From the NCBI RefSeq assembly GCF_030936135.1, contig NC_082616.1, forward strand, positions 12,273,001 through 12,337,000: a stretch of DNA of 64,000 nt. Reading direction: 5' to 3'. Shown here piece by piece: positions 11,181 through 22,972 of the stretch (positions are counted from its first letter, which is position 1; the number at the start of each line of letters is the position of its first letter). This DNA is from Gavia stellata (taxonomy: Eukaryota > Chordata > Aves > Gaviiformes > Gaviidae). Below the pieces are notes generated by a model that saw only the letters and a program-made list of their open reading frames with translations, was not told the DNA's origin and did no database searches. Both the position numbers and the translations under genes were made by a program.

Positions 11181-11930
11181 AAACATCTCTCATGGTTTCG
11201 TGGGGTTATGTTTGGTCATGTCCATGAGCAGAAGCGTAAGGGATGGAAAATCGGGTACCGCTCGGGACCGTAGTCTCACCAGCAGCTCTTTCTCCCTGGG
11301 AGGGGAAGTCTCGGCTTTAATCTGGAGGTGATCTGAGAAGCAAAACATTTGCATTCACATTGTGCTGCGGGTTGCAAGCAGCTCGGCAAAGCCTCGTGCT
11401 CCCAAAGAGAGCTGGGACGGGCCCCTCCGTGTCGCCAAGTATTGCGAAATGGGAGGTGGAGGCTCAAACCCTGCCTGCCAGATGGCCCGGCTGCCCAGCC
11501 TGCGAAGCGGGCAGCTGCCTGCCGCGCCTGGGAGGGGTTGCGTGCTTGGCATGGGGAGCGGGGAGGAAACCAGTGTCGCTCTGGCCATGAGCGATCTGAC
11601 GGTCTGCCGGGGGCGAGCGGAGGGGGACAGGGAGCCTGGATCGCAGAGGATGTTATTCCATGTAGGGGTGGGGGGCCTCCATCGGCTTTTTAGGAAAAAA
11701 AAAAGAAAAACTGATTTTCCTGATATTGTTTTGCACCTCTAAAGGAAATTCCAGGACTGGGAACCTTCAGGGAAACAATGAGCGGGGCTGGGGGCGAAGG
11801 TGGGCTGCCCCGGGACGGCGTGGCCTCCTGCAGCCGTCGCAGCTCCCCGCGCCCCCACCCCAGCCCCTTCGGACACGGTCAGCGTGTCTTCCAGGGCACC
11901 CATGCTACTGCGGGTGCAGAAGGGGTGGCT
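11181..11930. other. Non-coding, no gene seen
   Basis: Mixed composition leading into the minisatellite at 11931. No supported coding or RNA gene. Confidence 0.45.
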
Positions 11931-12281
11931 GCAGAGAGCCGCGCTGCCGGCATCCCGCTTCCCACACCTGCAGAGAGCCGCGCTGCCAGCATCCCGCTTC
12001 CCGCACCCGCAGAGAGCCACACTGCCGGCATCCCGCTTCCCACACCTGCAGAGAGCCGCACTGTCGGCATCCCACTTCCCGCACCCAGAGAGAGCCATGC
12101 TGCCAGCATCCCACTTCCTGCACCCACAAAGAGCCACACTGCCGGCATCCCACTTCCCGCACCCAGAGAGAGCCATGCTGCCAGCATCCCGCTTCCCACA
12201 CCCAGAGAGAGCCGCACTGCCGGCATCCCGCTTCCCGCACCCGCAGAGAGCCGCGCTGCTGGCATCCCGCTTCCCGCACCC
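11931..12281. repeat. 39-bp minisatellite, nine copies
   Basis: Nine head-to-tail copies of a 39-bp unit beginning GCAGAGAGCC and ending in CCCACACCT or CCCGCACCC, with scattered substitutions and constant length (9 x 39 = 351 bp). The period is 13 codons, so every reading frame on both strands stays open and gives repetitive pseudo-proteins. No start context, splice site or conserved flank suggests coding. Sequence divergence between copies (CpG to TpG or CpA changes) suggests the array is not brand new. Confidence 0.9.
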
Positions 12282-12451
12282 TGCGCTAGATGCAGGGCTT
12301 GTTTATTGCTTTGCAATTTCCTGCAACCTTGCTTTTTCAGAAAAACACCCAAATTCCAGAGAAAGTATGACATGTTGGGATGCTCCCTGGCGTTTCATGC
12401 ACAGAAGTCTCTTTTTTTCAGAGGGGTCAGTACTTCAGCCTCACTGCAAGT

Positions 12452-12602
12452 GTGTCACCATCACTGCAGGTGTTCAAGGAACATGTGGACGTGGCACTGC
12501 GGGACATGGTTTAATGGGCATGGTGGTGTTGGGTTGATGTTGGACTCGATGATCTTACAGGTCTTTTCCAACCTTAGTGATTCTGTGATTCTGTGATTCT
12601 GT
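12452..12602 (+). mobile_element. CR1 LINE 3' end fragment
   Basis: Truncated 3' end of a CR1 retrotransposon in sense orientation. It matches the usual avian CR1 tail (GTTCAAGGAACATGTGG, then GACATGGTTTAATGGGCATG, then TTGGACTCGATGATCTTACA) and ends in three ATTCTGTG-type octamers at about 12580-12602. CR1 copies are normally 5'-truncated like this. No reverse transcriptase sequence remains. Confidence 0.9.
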
Positions 12603-13079
12603 TTCTGCTGCAGGCATTGACCGAGTGCATCCATACCACTGCACTTTTTACTGAGACATGAGTTTTAGGAGAAAATTATTATTTCCCTCTGCGCTTTCCC
12701 TGAAATAACAAAGACGACTTTTATTTTCAATGCTATAAGTTTCCCGGGGAGCCCAGCTCTCCCCTCTCTTAGCACCGGCTGCGCTCTGCATCCCTGTGGA
12801 TGGGGCCGTGCTCACTTAGTGATCCTTCAGCCCAGATGACTGATGGTACCGCCGGAGAAAAGCAACAGCGCGCTGAGCCCGAGCGACCCGAGCAAGATGG
12901 AGTTCCCGTTGGATCCCGCAGCTCCCCTCTCCCGCGGCGTGGGAACGGCGTCCCACCGCACAAACGGGGGGCTGCTGCGTTTTGCGGGGGGGTTGAGTGC
13001 TCTGGTTGCAGCAGCCGTGGTCATTCAGCATCGTGGAGGTGTCTGCTGGTATGCAGAGGTCTTCTCCATCGCGGTGGCC
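12603..13079. other. Non-coding between two CR1 fragments
   Basis: Mixed-composition spacer. No gene seen. Confidence 0.45.
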
Positions 13080-13194
13080 ACGGGCGACGTGTTGGGGTGT
13101 AATTGTTGATGACACTGGGTCCATGGTGTTTTTTTGGTTGACGGTTGGACTTGATGATCTTAGAGGTCTTTTCCAACCTTAGTGATTCTGTGAT
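13080..13194 (+). mobile_element. CR1 LINE 3' end fragment, diverged
   Basis: Second sense CR1 tail, more diverged than the first at its 5' side but with the diagnostic block GGTTGGACTTGATGATCTTA, a TTTTCCAACCTTAGTG block and one terminal ATTCTGTG at 13184-13191. Separate insertion from the copy at 12452, as flanks differ. The left edge is uncertain. Confidence 0.85.
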
Positions 13195-15336
13195 CAGCGC
13201 TGAGGTCCATGGGCTGGATGCAGACATGCTCGACTACTCCCCATGCTTAATAGGTTCATTAATACGTGTCGGAAAGACGTTTCTCCCTTCCTCTGGTCTC
13301 CCCGCTGCGTTTCCCTTCCCTCTGCTGAGATGCAAGTGTTAAATTCCCAGCTTAGCAAAACAGGGTTCGGTGTCAAATGCTTCATTTCAGGTTTCTGCGA
13401 GGAGCCAGTTCATTTACAAATCGCCAGCTGGAAGTTATTAGGCCCTTAAAACAAAATAAATTACTACAAAATTGTGCCTCCCTGCAGTTGGTCTGCTATT
13501 AATTTGTGCCGAGTGCTGGAGCCAGCTAAACCCCAGCCCGCTGGCTTCCTTCTTCCCCTCTGGCATCTTTCTGCACAAAGGAAAGGGCAGCGAGACGGCG
13601 GGTGCGGGGAGGCGCAGGGATTTCGGGCGCCCGGCTCTCCATCGATGCTGGGTCCATCCAACGGTAGCTGCTTTACTCCCTGCTTTGTGCTGAAAAGCAG
13701 CGTGCTTTAGGAAGCAGCGAGGACTTGCTGGTAGGAAAAATGAGAGTAAAAAATGTGGAAAAACGGGCAAAATACATTTAAAAATGATTCAATTATTTTT
13801 TAACTTTCATGTTTAAAGAGGCCCAGGCCGATTTGCTCCCCGGAGCTGCAGCTCGGTGCAGGGCTCCGCTCCCCGCAGCAGGGCATCACCCCTGCACAGC
13901 CGTGCTCCTGCGGCCCCAGGGCTGCGCCGGCGGCTGGCCGAGTCCTCCACCTCCGCCCGGTGTGGCCCCAGCTCTTATCTGAGCCGCCGGAATATTGCCA
14001 TAGCAGCCCGAGTGCCAGCAGCCTCTGAGCAAGCATCATTTCTTCCGGCTGACGGGGTGTTTTAGGTCAGAAATGGGCTGCGGGGTCCCTCCTTCTGCTC
14101 TTTCTCAGGGCCAGGCAAGCTTTAGCAGGCTGGGACAAACGCCTCCAGCGCTGGAGCATCTCCCCAGGGACAACCCTGGCCCAGCGATGAAGATTTCTCC
14201 CAAGCAATGACGCCGTGGGTTTGGTCCCTTCTGTGACCCGCAGAGCTAGAACGAGCCCTCGCTTTTCCGTACGAACTCCGGATTGCTTTTTGTCACCCTT
14301 TCCACTGAAGACCACCTCTAGCATAATCTGGGAGTCTCCTCCACCAGCGCAGGGCCACAAACCCCCAGGGGTGCGGGGAGCGGCCGTGCCTCGCACGAGA
14401 GCTGTTTTCGGGCTGGAGAAGGCGCGCCTGGCTGCTCGCATCCTGACTCCGGAGCCAGATTTCCTCCCTGCCTTCGTCTCCCGGCTGCCCGCTGCCCCCT
14501 CCCTCCTCTGTGTCTGCAGGGATGTCATTTTACGAATGACAGCAGCCGGCGAAGATAACGACCTGCTTTTGCTGAGAGAGCTGGGGATTTCCTCCGCCGA
14601 GCTCTGCTTCCCTTGCTATCCCAAACGGAGTCCAACCTTCCCCACCAGCACCATCAGATGCCGTGGCTGGTTCAGAGCATCTCGGTACCACCTTGAGACC
14701 TCCCGTTAAAGCGACGCTCTGTGTCTGGGTGGTGTGTTAAGGGGGAAGGATGCCCAGCGTGATTTTTCGCTGCGAAGCGGCGTTGGAGCATGGAAGACAT
14801 GGAGCACAGCTGGAGCTGTGGCCTCCGTCCCCGCCTGGAGCACCGCTGCCTGGGGGGGACCGGAGCTGTGGGTTAATTCATCATTTTCTGATAGAGCCAA
14901 GGGAGCGTTTGTCTTTTCCCTGAATCGCTTGGGAATGAGTTTGTCTGGGCAGCCCTGAAGATGTTTCCTAACATTGTGAAAAATCCCTGAAATAAGTAGC
15001 CAGGGAAATGACCCCAGGATAACTCCTTTGGTACCGACCTCTGCTACGGGCATCTTTCAGCAGGTTCCCAAGCCTGCGCAGCCTCTGCCTCTCCCCACGG
15101 AGCGGCATTTCTCAGCGTGTGGGGCTTGTGCCCAAGGGCAGGAGCCAGGAGCCGCTCCTCTCCTTCCAGTCATGCACCAGCACCCCAGCTTTGCTGCGAC
15201 CGCGTGGTAGTAAAACGTGAGGCTCTTCCTTCCGCGGCTGCAAAGAAAACCCAGGGAGGGTCTGCCAAATCAGGCGGTGCCCAGCGTAATGCCATGCCTC
15301 AAAGTCCAGGTCATAAAGTCTTCCTCGGCACCAGGA
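13195..15336. other. Non-coding, no gene seen
   Basis: Mixed composition with an AT-rich dip at about 13740-13820. Open frames up to about 160 codons occur in stop-poor stretches but show no domain or splice evidence. Confidence 0.5.
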
Positions 15337-15500
15337 TTACAGAATCACAGAATCCCTAAGGTTGGAAAAGACCTGTAAGATCATCAAGTCCAACCATTAC
15401 AAAAAAAAAAAAAAAAAAAACAAAACCAAAAAACCCCAAACCACACCACAACCCACACCAAAACAACCCACCCACACCACACAGCACCATGCCCATCAAA
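15337..15500 (-). mobile_element. CR1 LINE 3' end fragment with expanded A/C-rich tract
   Basis: Antisense CR1 tail starting with the terminal octamer repeats (ACAGAATCACAGAATC) and running through TAAGGTTGGAAAAGACCTGT and ATCATCAAGTCCAACCAT. At 15401-15420 there is an A20 run followed by about 60 bp of A/C-rich low-complexity DNA, then ACCATGCCCATCAAAG, which again matches the CR1 body (GGGCATGGT in sense). The variable T/G-rich tract of CR1 has expanded here. Confidence 0.85.
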
Positions 15501-17189
15501 GATCGAATTCGGATCACCATGACCCGAATTTCACTGACTGTTTACTGTTGGCCAACACGCACGTTTTTAAGTGAATAAACTGCAAAACTGTTTCCTAGAG
15601 CTGGCCCTGTCGTGCCCATGTCCTTGCCCTTCCCATATTTTCCTCCGCAGAGGATCCAATTTCTTTTCATGCTGAGTTTGCTCAGAATTACAAAGAAATA
15701 AATAAGCCCTGGTGATTTGTGTGACCTCATCCTGCAACGCTAACTCGGACAGACGGTTTGAGTTCATTTTAATGTCCCTCCAGCTCGGAAGAACGAAGTG
15801 AACGTGTCTTTGCCCTGCTCGTCCATCTCCATCAGAGCTGGAGGGAGCACAGAAAATCACATCCCAAGGTGGGGGCTCGCAGCAGACCCCCAGCCGGCCA
15901 CCCCGCGCGGGGCTCTGCGGGGGGGAACTCTGCGGGGGCTGCAAACCACGTTCCCCCTCCCAGAGCAAACCCCAGATCATCCCCACTGCCACGTTTGTGG
16001 GAGGAGGGTTTGAACCTAAGGGCAGCGGAAAAGCGGCACGAGTTGTTTTGTGTCAAAAAAAAAGAAGAAAAAACCCAACCCTGCTTGTATTTCAGATTTC
16101 TGACAGCATTTACGCCTTCCCAGCCAAACGGGGAAGAAAACAAACCCAGGGTTCAATGACTGAAAAAATGCTTGATGTGCTGAACAGGGCAAAGTACCTT
16201 CCTCTCGCTGGAGGGAGTGGGGAGGAACTGGACGGGACCCAGGGCAGCCCTCCCTCCCAAATAGTTGGAGTTATCAAAAAGCCTGAAAAATTTCAGCTGA
16301 ATCAGAACAGTTCCTGGCAGTCAGCGAGATGTGTCTCATAAGTAAAACATCCTGGTGCAAACACGTCGCCACGGCTCCGCTGCCAGCGCAGTTCACGGGA
16401 CCATGACGTGACCCCCCCTCCCGTCGCGTCCCCTCCTTTCTGTCCCCTCGGGGAAGGTGCTGCTGCGGGACGGGGATGCTGAGCCCCTCGCTGGGGCTGC
16501 TCCCCACCACTGACACCCCCAGCCAGCACACCTCCCTCATTTTTTTCATCCCGTCAATGAGAGGAATAACCCCGTGTAGGGTCTCCCCCTATACTGTCCT
16601 GCTGCCTCTAGCAACACTGAGAAATTGCCTCTGTTCTTCCTAATTCACAAGAATTAAGAGTTGAGGAGGTCTTTTTGATGTATTACAGCATAATAATAAT
16701 ATATTAGAATCAGGATTTGGCAGGGAGAAGAAAATCTGTCCCCATTTTGCAGCCCTCTGGAAACTTCTGCTTTCTACCTGCTTCATAGAAACTTCCTTGA
16801 GCTTAATCTTTTAATTCCCCCCAAACTCCACCCTTGGGGAGCTGCCCCGCTGCGCACAGACCCAACCGGCGGCCCGAGCCCGCTTCGGTGCACAGGGAAA
16901 AGCTGGATTTGCTCGCGGGGGCTGCGTGCATCCCTGTGAGCGGGGGGATGCTGCGACTCCCGGACGAGCCATGGACCTTGGGATCTCCACTTCGGGGTTT
17001 TTAAGATTTGCAGCATCTGGTGTTTGTAGGAAACCTCTAAGTCAACAAATCACAAGGAAATAGTCCTGAGAGAGTTGCGAAGGGGATCCCTGTTTTTAAG
17101 CAGTACAGGTTTTTCCCTCCATTCCAGCGTTAGGGAACGGGCTGGTTCAGCCTGTGGATGCTGAGGGCATGGCCAAGGGCACAGCTGGG
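15501..17189. other. Non-coding, no gene seen
   Basis: Mixed composition. An AT-rich patch with TAATAATAATATATTAG at about 16690-16710 may be simple-sequence or a small conserved element. No gene supported. Confidence 0.45.
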
Positions 17190-18420
17190 GATTAATCAAC
17201 TGCTAAATGAAGACTCCTCAGGTGGTTTTTGTCAGGGTGAACTCCCATTTAAAGGGTGCGAAGGGCCCTTTCTTGGGGGTGAGAGTGGTTGTGGTGGAGG
17301 TAAGTGCTGGAAGAGGTTTGTGGGTCTCTGGGTGTGATTGCTTGGCAGGGCTGGATGTACTTTTTTGCAGTTATAAATCTCAGCTGACTGGGCTCTTGGT
17401 GCGCCCAGGGAGCAGCTCCAACAGATAAGGGCTGCCTCATTGCTCCTCGGCTTGAAGCCCAGGCTGGCTGAAGTGGTGCTGGGAGAGCGGGGACCTGGTG
17501 GGCTGCATGGGGATGGTGCATGGGGAGCAGGGTGGGTGCTGTGGGAAAAGCTGCTGGGAGCATCTCTCCTCAGCCTGCTGAAGTGGATTTGCAGTGCTGG
17601 GTTGCTTTGTTCTGTGTTTGTTGCCCTGGTGGTTTCTGCTAAAGAGCTCTGGAGAGGTGTGTTGCCTGTGCTGTGAAAATGCTGGCCTGGCCTTGCTGGC
17701 TCTGCTTTGCTGCAGAGAAATCCTGTGTGACCTTGGAGAACTTCCTTCTCCCTTTGCTTTCAGGGCCTGGTTTCCTAGCAGGAGGAAGGAGCTGGCCTTT
17801 GCTTTGCATTTCTAGATGTCCTGCTGATGAAGCTGTTGGGAGCTGGGGCAGTGCTGCTGTTGCAACGAAGCCCCTTTGCTTTCTGCCAGCTGCAGCTCTG
17901 GCTTTTGTTTTGCGCCTTGGACTTGGCAGAGTTGTCTCCCAAAACTGCTTTTCCACCCTCTGCCTGATAAACACTGAGGATGGGGCTGTGCCCTCCCTTC
18001 CTCCATGGCAGCTGGGGAGTGCGGGGCACAAGTGAGGCTGCCTTCACCTTGCCGTGGTACTTTTGTTGCTGATGTGGTATTTTCATGGGCAGAGGAAGGA
18101 GAAAAATGCTTTCAGGATTGCTATGGAGGTGCAGGTCTCTGACGGACAACCGCTGCCTGCTCTTATTAGCTGCCACGCCACGATTCTGTGTTTTCTCTCC
18201 AAAACCTGCTGCCTTCCCTGCCACCATGCCAAATGAAGAGGGTGCTGAGCGGAGCCACATGGCTGATGAAGTGAGGGGAGAGATGCAGCAACTGCTGCTC
18301 CTGCTTCTAATCCCATGTAATCACTGGCAGGGGAAGCTGCTGCTGCAAAACCCTGCCCAGCTTCTGCCGGCGGGTTTGGCTAAGCCGGGCTTTGCCAGGG
18401 CGGCTGACTGACCTTGGCTG
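17190..18420. other. CpG-depleted block of unknown origin
   Basis: About 1.2 kb strikingly poor in CpG yet rich in CTG, TTG and TGG words, unlike the CpG-bearing flanks. This pattern is usual for methylated old insertions or degraded transposons, but I cannot match it to a named family and see no terminal repeats or reverse transcriptase. It abuts an orphan CpG island at 18540. No coding sequence is supported. Confidence 0.4.
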
Positions 18421-18539
18421 CTTGCCTGGCCTGGGGGGCCGGTGACAAACCCTCGGAGGAGGTGACGCTTCAGTTGGCACCAGCTGCTTGCAAAATGTGC
18501 GCTGCTGCTCCCCTCTTCCAGTCAACCCTCCCTGCGAGC

Positions 18540-18990
18540 ACTTCAGACGGGGCTTCCCCGGGCCCCGACGGGCTGACCCAGGGCGGGATGCGTGGCCCCT
18601 GTGAGCCAGCGGCTGGCCCGCCCGGGCGCGGCCCCCGGCACCGAGCCCCCCTCGGGAGCGCTGGAGGGGGGCGGCTGCCGGCGGGGCCCTGCGCCCCGGG
18701 ACAGAGCGGCGGGGCCGTCCGTCTGTCCGCGCCCGCGGGTGGCGGAGCCGCGGGCTTTGTCCCCGCAGCGGAGCCGGAGCGCGGAGCTCTGCTGCCCTCT
18801 CCCGTCGGCTCCGCCGGGCTCCGGCCGCTCCTGGGGTCTAACCGGCCTGGCAAGGGGGGCGAGCCGAGCCGTGGCTTCCAAGGGACCTTCCCCTATGCCC
18901 GAGCGCGCCGGGGAGCCCGCTGTGGGGCAGGGAGCCCGCTGTGGGGCGGGGAGCGCGGACCCCACGGCACCCGCAAGCGGCACGGCTGGT
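18540..18990. promoter_or_regulatory. Orphan CpG island
   Basis: CpG-dense block not linked to any recognised gene, with a short tandem duplication near 18907-18950 (GAGCCCGCTGTGGGG twice). CpG islands away from known promoters often mark start sites of non-coding RNAs or developmental enhancers. It lies about 21 kb from FOXA2 and 15 kb from SSTR4. No strand or start site can be assigned. Confidence 0.4.
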
Positions 18991-21200
18991 TCCGGCCAAC
19001 TGTGGGCTTTGGCACTTTCCCCTCACTTTATGCTGTGGGGACTTTTAACATGGCTTGCAATCTCGAAGCGGAACGTCGCTTCCAGTAAAGAAAACGTATT
19101 TAAGAAGCGTCAGGGTAGGATCCTTCCAAAATGCCAAACAAGCAGGTACTGACCAGTTGGAAAACTTCTCCCCTCCTAAAATACTGTGTTACTGGGAGAT
19201 GTGGTAAAACTGCACCTTTCATTAGGAACAGTTTTCCGGCCAGAATGTAACCGGCTGGAGGTTTTTGAACAGCTCCGTTAATGGCCGGTACCCTGCGGAC
19301 ATCATCAGCACAGCTGCTGCCTTTTGGTCCTCCAGAAAATAGTATCCTTAAACTCTCCAAACTGTTGCCCCTCTTAACTTCAGGCTTTCTGCTACCTCAT
19401 GGAGAAAAACAGTTTTCAGGAAAATGACCATTTTAGGTGAATAAAGGCATTAACAAAAAGAAACTCCATGTAGTTTAGAAGCCACCCTGTTACTGGAGAA
19501 GTGTTTCGGAAAGTCCTCAATGGATGCGTCCCTATACAAATGATAAGGAAAAAGGCCTTTATGGCAGTCTGTGCATTTACAAAATTACTATTTTAAAAAA
19601 TGAGTGAGCCCAAATGAAGGTTGGCGGTGTTTCTGTTCACATGTGCACGCCGAGACCCCCGCTCCCGCCGTCAGCATGCGGTGTATTACCTATGTGGGTC
19701 CTGCTTGGACCGTGCGAGGGATGGATGGAGCTGCCCGCTCCTCAGCCCTGCTCGTAGGCAGGTTGCTGACACCTTCCAGGGTGTTTTGCTGCAGTTTTAT
19801 CCCCAGAACACCTGGGTTTATATGAATCCCTGACTTTGCTTCCCCTCCCCAGTGGGTGAGGGGTGGCATTATCTCCGCTCGTAAGCGGAGATGGAGGTCG
19901 GGGCTCTGCGCGTCCCCCGATGCCAGCCGGCGGAGCTCGGGCGGGGAGCTGGGTTGAGCAGGTATTTGTTTACATGGTCTGGGGAACCACAGTGGTGTTA
20001 CTTATTCCTGCCCTGGCTGGTGTCCCGGCAGCTCCTGGACGCTGGCAGCTCGGCGGTGCCGGCCGGGAGCGCGGCAGACACTGCTGCGTTTCACAGCCCC
20101 GCTCAATGCCCCTGTGTCTGCTCCTCCAAGTATTCACACCTCTGCGGGAGCCTGGGGATGGGGGAGCTGCTGGTGTGGGGTGCATGGGCTGGGGGACAAC
20201 CCTGGGGCTGCGGGAGTCTCCCCAAACCTCCATCACCCTGGACACCCCCCTCCCCGAAAGCCATTGTGGAGGGGGGGCATGGCGTGGGTCCGCCTGCCAA
20301 TTTGGGCTGGGGCCATGGCCAAGGTACACAGGACATGTCTCGGAGTGAGCACCGGCCAGGGTCGGCTCGCTGCGCCCCGTCTGACCCAGCTTTTCAGCCC
20401 GCCGCTCCATCCGAATGCCTCTCACGTCCTTCCCGCGGGCTGGGAGACGTGGCACGGGCTGCGGGAGGCACAGCCTGGCTCCGGGGCGCAGCCGCCGGCG
20501 GGGCGGTGGGATGCCCTGTCTGCATCCCTTTCCCTTCCTTCTCCAAGCCCCGATCGCTCAGGGATGTTGACGTCGGCCCATGTTCTTACCTGTTATAAGC
20601 TAGGTTTTTATTTGCGTGGATCAAAGCACAGTTTTTTTGTGCACGAGTTTCCCCTCTGTGTCCAAACTTTGGCTTTATTGGCGTAAATATTCGGGTTGGT
20701 CCACAAAGGGCTGATGCTGAATAAACCTTACGGAAAAACTACCCTGACAAAGCGGGGAAGGGGCAGAGGCATGGTGCTGAGCGGGAGGGGACCCTTATGT
20801 CGCTTGAACCCTGTGAATTTGCAAGGCTTACACCTACAGGTGTGTTTAACAAACTTAAAGCAAGGAGAGTAACCCAGCAAGCGGATGGCTAAGTGGGTTT
20901 GTGTGCTTGGCCACGCAAGACAGCAGAGCAGCAAGAGCAAAGAGCTGAATTTATCTCTGCTCCGGCAATAGGAAGGAACCCCTTAATCCCAGATTGCCCA
21001 AGACTTGGGCCAACCTTTTAACCTAGGGAGCTGAGGACGGAGAGGGGAGTAATTCAGCTAATTACCCATTGCCCTGCTCTGGTCCCATCCCTGCGGCGGG
21101 GGCTTTGCCAGGCTCCTCAGCTCTCGAAGGGGCTGGCAAGGCTGCCGTTCATCCCCTGGTGCCTGCCAGCCCCTGCCTGTTTGCCATAAACCTACTCGAA
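18991..21200. other. Non-coding, no gene seen
   Basis: Mixed sequence with an AT-rich stretch at about 19380-19620 and a GC-rich stretch at about 19860-20560. No domain, splice-supported exon or repeat recognised. Confidence 0.45.
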
Positions 21201-21700
21201 AAACATCGCCCAGATTTGGAGGGATGAAAGCTGTTTGAAAGGATATGCAGGATGCGCCGGGTGAGAAATCTTAATTAATATTTAAATAGCACAGTGGAAT
21301 TTGTCTAAATCCTGCTAGATTAAATGCAGGCATGGTAATGGATGAGCTTGAATTTCCGATGGAAATTGCAGTGAGCCATGCTATACAGATGTACAGCGGA
21401 CAAATGAGTCCTCGGAAGCCACAGTGCCTTCAGTATTTAGTCCAAATGCTGATGTACGGGGGATATGGTGCTTTTCTTGTTGGGAGTTACTTGTAGTTTA
21501 TCCCTTTAGCTATGGACAAAACCAATAGGAAGGGGAAAGCACTGTACCTAGGTGAATCTCAAATAGTGCTTAAGCTCACAGGTCTCTAAGTGCCTCGTTG
21601 GAAATGATGGGGATGCTTCTTAAAGCCCCGGTTGTAGTGGGAGGGTCTCCTCTTAGTACAGAAAAGAAAAAGAGAAGGATGATTTCCCTTCCTGCAATGA
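21201..21700. promoter_or_regulatory. AT-rich candidate conserved element
   Basis: AT-rich, stop-dense block with AATTAATATTTAAATAG at about 21272-21288 and further TAAT cores. Composition resembles conserved non-coding DNA rather than repeat. Unproven without alignment. Confidence 0.25.
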
Positions 21701-22915
21701 CGGCTTCATGCTAAACCCCTTAATATTCCCCAGTTTTTCCCTGGGCGTGTGCATTTTCCACCTCAGGCCGCAGCTTTTCCCGGTGCCTTTCCTCCAGCCC
21801 AGCTGGGGCATTTCTGGGCAGAGGGGGACAAAGCCAGGACAGAGGGATGCATTTATCCCCCCGCCGCTCGCTGTAAGGCCGAGGAGACATTGCTTTGCCA
21901 GTCACTCACACCATATTAATTTAGCTGCACCTTATTTTGGAGAGCTGGAGCCTGAGGCTTTGCCATTTCCTATGATCTCCTCAAGCCGGCTGAGGTTTCC
22001 TGGCTGCCAAGACAGAGAAGCAGGCAACTTTTATGGCAGGGCACCGTCAAAACCCGGCTGGGGATGAATAGAGCCCATAAATAGAAAACCTGGAGCAGCG
22101 ACTCTGCCCAAGCACGCTCCGGCTGGAGGAAACCAGAGAGCCGGAAAGCATCTGGTCCTGCCCATGGTCCCCCCGTCGGGGCGGGCCAGCTCTGTGGGGA
22201 CGGTGGCTGCTAGCCACGGGGCTGGGAGCTGATGCCCAGAGACGTCCAGGGCTGGCCTGCGGGTCTCCTGGCTGTGGGGATGCGTCCTTGCTGGAAAGCT
22301 GGAGCTGTGGTGTCCCGCGGAGCTCTGCGCCCACTGCCCCCCAGCCCCTTCCTTGCATTGGGGTGCTGCTTTTGCTTTTCCTTTTTTTTTTGTGGTCAGA
22401 CTGAAGGGATCTCCCCTCTTCCATCCTTCCCCATAGGCGGTGGGGCCCGGATCACCTGCTGAGGGGAGGGGAGGCTGCCGCGCTCTCGCCGGGGTGCCCG
22501 GAGCACGGGCCGGCTGCGCGTCTCCCTGTTTGCCCTGGGTGAGGAAACACCCCCTGCACTTTCTCGAGTCTCTGGCACTTGCAGAGGAAGGCCGCTACCA
22601 CCTCAAAACCATTTGCAAATAGCTTCTGTTTGCTCAGACAAACACTGGAAAAAATACATAATTTTTTTTCTCACACAGCGTGTTTATTGCCCTCTGCTTG
22701 AGTGCAGGCTTAGCCCTGAGCGCGGGCTTAGCTCCCGAGCGCTGCTGAGCACCGTTTCTAATTGTCTGCTTTCAAGCTGGCCACGGTTTCAGCAGTTCTT
22801 CATGAGCAGTGTAAATGCTGCCCTTAAACCTGGCTTTTCTGCGCTCGGCTCTGCCTCCTACCCACCCGCAGCGGCGAGGAGAGCGGGTTGGAGAAGAACC
22901 ATCAGTATTGCTTAA
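21701..22915. other. Non-coding, no gene seen
   Basis: Mixed composition. Contains TGTTTGCTCA at about 22627-22636, part of an imperfect GTTTG...CAAAC inverted pair, and the 13-mer GCGCGGGCTTAGC at 22720-22732, both echoed on the other side of the following CR1 fragment. Confidence 0.4.
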
Positions 22916-22972
22916 GATCACACAGAATCACTAAGGTTGGAAAAGACCTGTAAGATCATCAAGGCCAACCAT
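22916..22972 (-). mobile_element. CR1 LINE 3' end fragment, short
   Basis: About 57 bp of antisense CR1 tail (ACAGAATCACTAAGGTTGG, AAAAGACCTGTAAGATCATC, AAGGCCAACCAT). Only the extreme 3' end of the element is left. Confidence 0.9.

Noticed and set aside
11931-12281. Repetitive secreted or structural protein encoded by the 39-bp repeat
   Set aside because: All frames on both strands are open because the period is divisible by three; no start, splice or conservation evidence favours any.
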